Positions 6,679 to 16,600 of a stretch of 20,116 nucleotides of DNA are shown piece after piece (the stretch's first letter is position 1; each line of letters begins with the position of its first letter). The stretch comes from DAOVRL01 sp964459805 (GTDB lineage Bacteria > Planctomycetota > Phycisphaerae > Sedimentisphaerales > Anaerobacaceae). The notes below the pieces were generated by a model. The model was not told where the DNA came from. It saw only the letters and a list, made by a program, of their open reading frames with translations, and searched no databases. The DNA is taken from NCBI GenBank assembly GCA_964459805.1, contig CAYWOD010000042.1:1-20116 (forward strand), given 5' to 3'. Both the position numbers and the translations under genes were made by a program.

Positions 6679-6800
6679 GTTGATCTCCCGGAAAGTTAGA
6701 GGGCTGGATCTATTCGTCCCAGTCTCGTAGTTAGTGGAGGAGATGTGGTCTCATTACCTACCACTTACTTGGTGGATGTCTTGAATTGAGGGATAACGGA

Positions 6801-7655
6801 ATGATGAGGGCAAAGTCAACCGTATCTTTCAGTGTGCCGCGTTGGCTGAGGCTGGTGCTCTTAGTGAGCCTCTGGATTCTATCAGGTCTCATTCTGGCAG
6901 TTATTTCAGCAAATAATGGCTTGGAAATACCCTCCGGTGATACGGTAAACTTCAACGCTGGACGCACGCTACCCAGGAACAAAACGGGGAGTATTACCTA
7001 CAGTCGTTGGAATCCCAGAGAGAATTGCAGACCGATATGTTACATAAGCCTGAAGAATCTTCTTTCGGAAAACAACCGTATTGGTATTTTCAAGACTGCG
7101 CTGCACAGACTAATAAGAATAGCGGACTTCGAAGTCGAGTTCCACCGCTACAGTTCTTCTGAGGTCACCTCAGCAACAAAGCCTAACATTCCTGTGGCTC
7201 CCAAAGAAGCGGCTTATGATGCAACAGCCCTAATCAAGAATCTTTTAGACAGATTAACGGATCCTAAGAACTCGTTTCGCATAGAAAGCATTGACTTAAG
7301 CAATGTCTCGAAAGTACAAATCCACAACTTTGGCTACAGAGTATTAGATGATGGCAAACTGCTTTTCGCCGTGCAAGCTAAGAAAACAACGGCGTCATAC
7401 GGGCGTCCAGACGTGATGCTGCGGGGACATGTGACTATTACCGCCGCCGACGGTGGGATACTGGAATGCAACCGTGCAAAGTGGAATGTCAAGGCAGAGC
7501 AATTTAAGATCGATGGAGTCTATGTATTGAATCATAATGGAATCAGAACTACAGGCAAAGGCATTTGCGTTGACACTCAATTGTATCCCGTAGGGAGTTC
7601 GGGGATGGAGTTGAAACGAGAGGAGGAAAACAGATGTTTCGGAAAGCTACCGTAA
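6801..7655 (+). CDS. Membrane-anchored LptC-like (DUF1239-type) envelope protein
   Basis: This protein is 284 residues long, starting at the ATG at 6801. GAGGG ends 8 nt upstream and decides the start over an in-frame TTG at 6786; a second ATG follows at 6804. Residues 18-36 are one transmembrane segment (LVLLVSLWILSGLILAVIS) with a short positive N-terminus, so the bulk should face the periplasm. The region from about residue 180 reads 'VMLRGHVTITAADGGILECN', then 'AKWNVKAEQFKIDGVYVLNHNG', then a 'TTGKGICVD' close. This is the repeating beta-strand pattern of LptC, the inner-membrane-anchored periplasmic subunit that passes lipopolysaccharide from LptBFG towards LptA. The N-terminal half is unrecognised, and no lpt genes are adjacent. 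Its 3' end overlaps the giant gene by 22 bp, so the two are probably co-transcribed. LptC-like fold: moderate confidence. A role in lipopolysaccharide transport: not shown. Confidence 0.6.
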   Translation: MMRAKSTVSFSVPRWLRLVLLVSLWILSGLILAVISANNGLEIPSGDTVNFNAGRTLPRNKTGSITYSRWNPRENCRPICYISLKNLLSENNRIGIFKTALHRLIRIADFEVEFHRYSSSEVTSATKPNIPVAPKEAAYDATALIKNLLDRLTDPKNSFRIESIDLSNVSKVQIHNFGYRVLDDGKLLFAVQAKKTTASYGRPDVMLRGHVTITAADGGILECNRAKWNVKAEQFKIDGVYVLNHNGIRTTGKGICVDTQLYPVGSSGMELKREEENRCFGKLP

Positions 7656-10600
7656 CTGTTCTGCTTGTTGTCTCTACGGTTTCTACTGGTTTGGCTTGGG
7701 CCGACGACCCGAACGACTGCATTAGCCAGGGCCGAGCTTACATGTTTGAACGTACTTTGTCTGGACTGCGCCGGGCTTATCAGGCCTTCGACGAGTGTAT
7801 GAATGACCCATCCTGTTCCGAATGCAACTCCGACAGGAAGCTTAAGTTCCTACACGCCCTGACGGGGACCGCTATGCTCTTCATTGATAACAACGACCTG
7901 GCGGTGACTGAGAGCTTTCTGGATATAGCCGAAGCATTCGGAGTCAGGATTGTTGGAGATTCTCTGGACCCTTGTGAGCCCTCCTTCGTTGATGTGAACG
8001 TCCCACTCGACATCTACGAATGTTATCTGATGCCCTACGGCGCACCGAACGCTGTCGAAGTTGGCGAGATGATAGATTACTCAATAATTCCGAAGATTGA
8101 CGATATAGTTGCAGAGTTGGATTCTATTAGCGACTCCAATGACGACCGATTCAGAATCTTCTTTGAGCCGAATGAGACAGGACTCCAGGGCGACTTGGAA
8201 GTGGACTATGCGGAAGTGCTGATTTTGAAGGGGCTCCTACTTGCTTTCAAAGGGCAATTGGAAGCTCAGTTGGCTTATGATGTATTTATCGATATCAACG
8301 AAGTACCTATTGATAGCCTCTTCTACAACGATAGAATTTGCCCAAATGACATCAACTCTTTTGAACCTTCTGATTTCATTGACATTAATGATCCTAATAA
8401 TCTGAGCATAAATGAAGATTTTCTCACACCGTATCCTGATTTGCTTAGGGTACTGCCGAGCCCCAACTATCCGGATGTAAACGGGACCGCCATTCTGGCC
8501 CAAGCGGCTGCTGATGTAATCGCGTCGATCGACTATTGCCTGAGAACACTGGACTATGTCATTTTGGAAGACATCCCGCCCGGAACCGACCCTCAGGAAG
8601 ACGAGCTAATATATATAGACCCCAACGACTACCTTCTCGTAGATGCTTTTTATGAAAAACTAATCACATTGCGAGACTCTCTGGCGAACGACACTGTAGG
8701 GACATACCCATTAGAAACAGCCAAGAGATATGATATATACGATTCCAATTCCGTGCGCGTCGGAGAGCTGGTGCTTGTGTACAGCCCTTTAGGCATCGAG
8801 GGCAAAGCTGGAAGTCTGGACTTTACAGATAGTAACTTTGCACCATCACCGTGGGAGGTCGAATGGTTTGAAATAGTAGAGTTCAATCAAGTAGAGATTG
8901 AGGTGGAGCATTTCTCAGACGGTGAATGGTCAGGAGGATTTGTTGAGGGGACCATAAGCGCAGACAATAATAGCATAGCAGACGCAACGTTTGAATACTG
9001 GGGATCTGCCTGGGGCACTATATCCGGCCTGTCGGCTCAACACATAAGCACCGAAGTTCTTGAGGGCCGCCTGGATATCAACCCGTTGTTTGGCAGTTCG
9101 GCGCGATACCCCGAGCCGGTTGACCTCAGGGACCTGCTTCCACAATTTGATGAAGATAACGGCCCTATCTCGGGCACGTTTGGTCACGGCTTGAATGACA
9201 ATCCTACTCTTGGCGGCATTTTCCCCGATATGACCCAGGAATTGTGGGCAATCCTATTCGAGCTGCCGGTACCGGGCCTGCGGTTCTATGAGGAGCTTAG
9301 GCTCACTGTGGGGGACGGCCCCACGTCTTTGGCCCTGGCCGACCTCAGTGGTGACGGTCTTTTGGACATTATTACAGCTAACTCTTGGTCCGATGACGTG
9401 TCGGTTCTTTTCGGCTTAACTGACGGTAGCTTTCAGGAACAGCTACGCTTTGGCGTTGGCGACGAGCCTGAATCAGTGGTTCTCGCAGATCTCAACGGGG
9501 ATGGAATATTGGATGGGGTTGTTGCAAACGCAGGGTCTGACGAGGTCTCTGTCCTACTGGGCCAAACTAACGCTCCTCCTGAACAAAGGCGCTATGCTGT
9601 CGGGCGTCGTCCCATGTCTGTGGCGGTAGGTGACCTTAATCAGGACGGGATAGCGGACATCATCACTGCAAACTACTGGTCGGACAGTGTCTCAGTCCTT
9701 CTGGGGATGGGGGACGGGGACTTTCAACAGCAGAAAACGGTCGAAGTTGGAGGTGGCCCCATCGATGTCAAACTTGGCGACCTCAACAGCGACGGTAAGT
9801 TAGACATTATTACAGCCGATGATGGGGTCCACACTGTCTCTATCCTGCTCGGTTTAGGCGACGGGAACTTTCAGCCTAAAGCTACATTCGGGGTTGGCTA
9901 CGGCCCGTCTTCTGTCGAACTTGGCGACCTGAACGGCGATGAGATATTGGATGTAGTTACTACAAACGCCTGGCAGGACGAAATCTCCGTGCTAATAGGA
10001 CTCGGCGACGGGAGTTTCAAGACGAAGTCTGAGTTTGAGGTCGGCGATTGGCAACGGCATCTGTCATTGGGCGACGTCAACGGTGATGGGATACTTGATG
10101 TCGTTACAGCGAATATGTGGGATGAGACTGTCTCCGTGCTATTGGGCGTTGGCGACGGGAGTTTTGGCAGAAGCTCCCATTTCGAGGTCGATGGCGATCC
10201 ACAGTCTGTCGCGCTTGGAGACATAAACGGCGATGGCATGTTAGATATCATTACCGCAAATGCGCACCCAAGTGAGGTAGCAATACTCATTAACAGATCT
10301 GAGATGTATGGCCATTTTCCGTCCGGCAGTGCACATGGCCGGGTGGATGCAATTCGGGTCTATTTCCCAAGTGAGATGGATCCCTGCAGCTTTTCCGTTG
10401 AGGATGACGTAGTTGGCTTCACGGGGCCTCAAGGTGCGATAGACATAACAGGCTATGAGTGGCTGAGCTCGAGGACTCTGGAGATCAGATTTGATCCCCA
10501 GTCATCGGGAGGTGTGTACCAACTGACCCTCGGACCAGAGATTCTTGATGCCCGCGGAGTAGCAATGGATTTCGACCGAGACTCTATTCCCGGAGAGGTT

Positions 10601-13600
10601 CCAGATGACCAGTACGTAGCCCGGTTCTCGCTGTCCGGACCGAGAATCATTGGACAAGTTCCAAAAGGTCTGACGGTAGGTCCAATCGAGTCGCTACGTC
10701 TGAGGTTTACCCGTGATATGGACCAGACGAGTTTCTCATTGGTGGAGGATGTTGTGAGCTTTGTCGGGCCTGGTGGTTCTGTTACAGCTACAGGGTACAA
10801 CTGGGTTGACCTGCGTACACTTGAAGTTTCCTTTGAGGCGGGTGCTCCCGGACAATATGAAATGGTGATTGGCCCGAACATACTGGACTTACTAGGTAAC
10901 CCAATGGATCAGGACAGCGACTTCTCGCTCGGTGAGGAGCCCGACGACCGGTACATTGCGCGTTTTGAGATTGTCATGCCGCCTCGAATTATTTCTCATG
11001 ACCCCAACGGCATGACTACAGGTCCGATCCAGGCCCTGCGCTTGAGCTTTGATCAGGCAATGGATACAGGCAGCTTCTCGCTAACTGAGGATATTGAGAG
11101 CTTCACTGGACCACAAGGGACTGTCCAGCTTCAGTCCTTCACTTGGGCAGATGCACAGACCCTGGAGTTAGCCTTTGACACACAAGTAGCACCAGGGACG
11201 TACGAAATGGTTGTCGGACCACACATCTTGAGCGTCCCGGGTGTGACTATGGACCAGGATGGTGATTCTCACACCGGCGAAGTGCCGGATGATCAGTACG
11301 TAGCCACCTTCGAGCTACCTGTTCCCTCGACAATCATATCGCACTCACCTGACGCCGCGGCTAGAAAACTGTTAGAGTCCCTGCAGCTTAGTTTCAACTA
11401 CGTCATGGACCAGAGCAGTTTCTCAATCGCTGAGGATATCGTAAGCTTCAGCGGTCCGCAAGGCACCATTGAACCAAAGGGTTATTCTTGGCTTGACAGC
11501 CACACACTTGAAGTGACTTTTGATCCACTGATCGTTTCGGGGAACTACGAAATGGTCGTCGGGCCGAATATCATAAACCTCGAAGGAGATGCTCTCGACA
11601 TTGATGGAGACTTCGTGCCCGGCGAAGTACGAGACGATCGGTATGTCGCCACCTTCAATATCCCGATAGACCTTCCCCAGACGGGGCAGACGGCAACCTA
11701 TGTGGCAGGGGACGACGGTGATCTTCAAGCGGGGATTGGCTGGCCTGTGCCGAGATTCTCTAACAATGAAGACGGCACAATCACGGATCATCTGATAGGT
11801 TTAGCGTGGACCGAGAATGCGAACATCATTGGCGCATCGACGAACTGGGCAACAACACTGGACTATGTGACCAAGATGAACTCAGGAGAAAACGAGAATT
11901 TCGGGTATACGGATTGGAGAATGCCCAATATACTTGAACTTGAGAGTCTGGTCGATGCCGGATCATCCAATCCTGCTACTTGGCTTATGAGCCAGGGCTT
12001 TATCCAAGTGCCGCAAGGCTCATCATGGTCCAATCTCTACTGGTCCTCGAGCGGTGGTGGATCCTACAGAAAGGTCCTCTGGTTCTATGATGGGCACACG
12101 CTCGGAACCCTCATGAAATACTCCGGTCTCCTGTGGCCTGTGCGCACGTCAGACCTTGGAGCGGTACAGCTTCCCAAGACAGGTGCGGTTCAAAGCGACG
12201 GTCAGGGTGATGACGGCGACCTGAGGATGGGAGTTCCGTGGCCGGAACACAGGCTGGTCGACCATAATGACGGCACGGTGACCGACAATCTGACGGCCTT
12301 GATGTGGATGAGAGACGCCGATACGGCGAACGGCAGCATGACGTGGCAAGAGGCGCTGGACCACGTCGACTCCTTGAACAACCAGCAGTATTTGGGCTAC
12401 GAAGACTGGCGGTTGCCAAATAGAAAGGAACTCCTGAGCCTTGTAGATTTTGCAGGATTTCAGCCGGCTCTCCCTGATAACCATCCTTTCATTAACGTCG
12501 CGGGCCCGTACAGCGGTGGGTATTGGACCTCAACAACATGCGGTAACAGTGCTTCTTACGCCTGGAATATTTCCCTTACATGGGGCGGTGACATAGAGGT
12601 TTATGGCAAGACCTCGCAGCTCTTCGTCTGGCCTGTCAGAGGCAAAGGCGTGATTGGAGAGCCGGGAATCGTGTGGCATACGCCGCGTGGTGAGGTCCGA
12701 GGAAGTGTTGATCACATGGAATTCCGCTTCAACGTCCCCATGGATGCTTCCAGCTTTGCCATTGAAGACGACGTCGTCGGTTTTGAAGGACCGCACGGTC
12801 CGGTTCAGGCTGAGGGCTTCTCATGGCCGGATGACAGCACGCTGGCAGTGACGTTTGCTCTGCAGTCCTGGACTGGCACTTACAGAATGGTGCTGGGCCC
12901 CAATATCCTGGACGTCCAGAGCAATCCGATGGATCAGGACAACGATGGTGTTGGTGGTGAATCGCCTGACGACCAATACACCGCCGCCTTTATCATCACG
13001 CCACCTAAAATTGTCACGCAGACCTCCTCGGTAACGGCGACGGGTACGCTCAGTTCGGTCCGATTTCATTTCGACCGCCCAATGGACCAAAGCAGTTTCT
13101 CCCCGACCGAAGACATCGTCAGCTTCACCGGGCCATCTGGAGACGTGCCCGTCACGGACCACAACTGGGTCAGTTCCGATACCCTCGAAATCACAGTTGA
13201 GACACAGACAAAGGCAGGGACGTATGAGATAGTCCTGGGGCCGGGGATTCTGGATGCTGTAGGCAACGGCATCACTACCCATAAGGCCACGTTTGACGTC
13301 ACCGCACCGAAGATACTGGGCCACACTCCGTTTGATAGTACTCTGCCTCCTGTCACCGCCATGCGGTTTGACTTTGACCGGCCCATGGACAAGGGAAGCT
13401 TCTCACTCGTCCATGACGTTGTTGCGTTTACAGGACCCTCTGGTAATGTAACAGCCACCGGCTACACATGGCTTAACCCGAATACTCTTGAAGTAACCTT
13501 CGGATCACAATGGGCCACGGGCTCATACCAAATGGTAATAGGACCACAGATTCTCGACGAATACGGCAACGCCGTGGATCAGGACGAAGATCTGGTTGTG

Positions 13601-16600
13601 GGAGAGACGCCCGAAGATCAATACTCCGCTTCATTTGTGCTTGCCTATTCAGGGACTATGGCCCAGGATGCCACCTGGAGTCCCGAGCATGGCCCCGTCG
13701 TGGTCGACGGTCCCGTGACCATACAGAGCGGCGCGACTCTCACGATCGAGGCGGGAACCATCGTCAAATTTGCCAACTCGTCCGCCGGGATAATCGTGAA
13801 TGGTATCCTCAAGATAAATGGAACCCCGCAAAAGCGTGTCATTCTCACCTCTTTCAAAGATGATACTGCTGGCGGCGATACCAACGGAGACAGTGCAGCG
13901 TCGAGTCCTTATCAAGGAGACTGGAAGGGAATAGCGTTCTGCAACACGACTGAAATGAGTTCTCTCGAAGGGATAGAGATCCGTTATTCCAGCGAAGGTG
14001 CCTGCGTCGGGTACTGGTACGCCCCCCCATCAGGAATCGCCAGAGTGAGAAACGCCGTCCTGCGCAACAACAGGATCGCAATTGTGGCGCGTGTAGAGTA
14101 TAGCGAAATCGACCTTAAGAATTGTCTTCTAATCGACAACAATAAGGCATTGGAGCTTCGCAACACGGCTTGGGTGACTTTAGGCAATTGCACAGTTATG
14201 GGAAACGGCGATACAGGGCGCGCAACGTATGCCGTTTTGACGATCGAAAACAGTATCTTCTCCTTTAACGGCCGAGGATTCCAGGGATTGAACTTACTTG
14301 ATGACTTGATCGTCCGCAATTCCTGCTTCTACGGCCCCGACACCCAAGCTATGCTTAACGCAGTGGGAGAGCAGGTTTTTCGTGACAATGACAACATTGC
14401 CACGGACCCGCAGTTCGCGGATAGGCAAGCCGGCAACTATGAGTTGTCGGCTGGTTCTCCGGCAATCGATACCGGCCGTGGTGTCGGTGCTTCGGCAACT
14501 GACATCTTAGGCCGCCCTCGACACGATGATTCAGGTATGCCTAACGTTGGATCAGGATTCCCATGTTTTGTGGACATGGGGGCCTATGAGCGTCAGGAAA
14601 ATACGGCCGCGGGTGATTTAGCAGTAACATATGTATCTGGTCCGAACCCAGAGATTGTTAGTGTCGGTGATACATTTACTATTGAATGGGCTATCAGCAA
14701 TGTAGGAACCTTAGACTGCAATGCATCCTGGGAAGATAGGATATATTTATCGAACGACCCTTATATTAGCAGTGAAGATCTGATATTGGGCACTTATGAC
14801 CATAATGGACTCTTACCCTCTGGTTCCAATTACACCAGAGAAGTCAATGCCGTTGTGCCGGCCTCAACCGGTCCTAAATACATCCTCGTCCGTGCTAATG
14901 CGACTAATAGTCTTTATGAGCCGGTTACCATAAACAATGTCCTCAGCTCACCAAGCGTTCTGGCCGTGGATGTGCCTACGTTAAAGGTCGGTACTCCACA
15001 GACAAGGACTGTGTCTGCAGGCCGATGGTATTATTATCGTTTTGAGGCTCAACCAGGCCGGACTGTTCTCTTTACACTCGACTCAAGTACAAGTGGCTGC
15101 CAGATTTATTTGCGTCATAGTTTACCTCCAACCATATCAGACTATGACACCACCAGTGAAGATTCGTCTGGAACTACTCAGGAGATGCGATTGCTTGAGC
15201 CCATTGAGGGAACATATTATATTGGAGTATACAGCCAGTGGTATTCAGCGAATTATACCATCTCGGCTGATTTGACAAGCCTTAATATTCGCCGGGTCTC
15301 TCCGGATGTAGTGGGTAATGCAGGACAAGCCACTCTCAAGATCAAAGGTGACAATTTTGATCCCAACACTCAGGTTCAATTAGTTGGTCCAGGCGGTACG
15401 TTTGACGACCAGGAATACTACCAGGATTCTGCAATGCTGTTTACGACTTTTGATTTAGCTGCTGTTGGTGCAACGGTTGGGCTTTATGACGTTGTCGTGA
15501 TAAACCCAGATGCCCAGACAGTCACAGCTTATGATGCAGTTACTATAGAAGAAGGTGGCACACCTGACTTTACTGCCGATCTTTCTATGCCTGGCAGATG
15601 CCGACCCGGTCGAGTGATAAACCTAACTATTGATTATACGAATCCCAGCCGCATTGATGTTAATAGTCCAATATTGACACTTGATAGCGGCGATGCGCAG
15701 TGCCAGTGGCAGCTACCTGGTAACGACAACTGGGTAACCGGCCCTGATTTCCGAGTAATGGCTCTTAGTTCTGAGGGGCCTCCGACAATCCTTAGGCCCG
15801 ATCAAACTGAGACAATTACTATAAAGCTTCGCGTGCCCTTCCGTCCCGGGTCGGTCACGGTCAAGCTCTTCTCAGTGGGCGCCACACCCATCGACGGCTC
15901 GTACACTCCAATTGACTGGGCAGAGTTTGAGAACGATGTCCGACCAGACTGTACGGATTGTACTGATCCCAACACTTGGGACCAGACCTTCGCAAAGCTC
16001 CGGAGCCAAATCGGCGATACGTGGGGTGAATATGCCCAGGCTCTTCGCGAGAATGCCAACCGCTGGTTCAAAGCCGGCAGAAGGGCATACTATGTCCCTG
16101 AGCTTTTCGCGATGGAGATGGCCGAGGCGCAAGCGCTGCCGACGGCTTTTGCGACGGGCAGAGTAATCGACTCGCTTTCAGAGCAGCCTGTGGCCGGCGC
16201 TCTGGTTGCCCTTCGTGATGACATCGGGACGACTTTCCATAGTGCGCTAACACAGCTCGACGGCACCTTCCTGATGGACTCCGTCACCCCGGGGACATAT
16301 ACCCTCGCGGTGGACGGCTATCTAGTGGAGGGAGATTTTCAGATTGAGATTGCCCAGGACCTTTTTGGCATTCCTGTTCGGGTCATCCGCGCGGCGGAAG
16401 TTGTCGGGACTGTTGCCGGCCCGTCAGCCGAACCCATCGAAGGGGCCTGGGTAACGCTAAGCAGCTCCGGCACCGAGCCGGTCGGCAAATTCACCGATGT
16501 CGAGGGGCATTTCGCCTTTACCACCGTTCCTGATGGCAGCTGGGAGCTTCTTGTTCAGGCTGAGGGATACGTGCTGCCGCAACCTATAGCGCTCCAGATC

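Larger units (their letters stand above)
6214..6800. other. Intergenic region carrying the left 97-nt inverted element
   Basis: Right after the NHL fragment lies a 12-bp perfect palindrome (GCATCATGATGC, 6214-6225), and CATGGG/CCCATG flank a 2-nt gap at 6252-6265. The left 97-nt recombination-site-like element is at 6373-6469. On the minus strand an open frame of 55 codons (6433 to a stop at 6266-6268) crosses the element and ends 'MYADIIFEDMQNGVTGLYD'. It has the look of a genuine gene end but no start. The promoter of the downstream plus-strand operon should be in 6470-6800; no clear box pair was found. GAGGG at 6788-6792 serves the ATG at 6801. Confidence 0.45.

Noticed and set aside
6786..6800. 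A TTG start for the LptC-like gene
   Set aside because: The TTG overlaps the GAGGG that is correctly placed for the ATG at 6801.
11672..12641. LPxTG sortase signals (LPQTG, LPKTG) in the giant protein
   Set aside because: They are internal, and not followed by a hydrophobic segment and positive tail. They are part of the DUF1566 lead-in and not sorting signals.
9299..13641. A CRISPR array or DNA-level tandem repeat in the repeat-rich centre
   Set aside because: The repetition is at the protein level (FG-GAP and Ig-like repeats) with diverged DNA. There are no short identical repeats with unique spacers.
13984..14319. Long open frames opposite the giant gene, such as this minus-strand frame of 111 codons
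   Set aside because: The plus-strand frame is a continuous recognised beta-helix here. The opposite frames are shadows of its codon usage.
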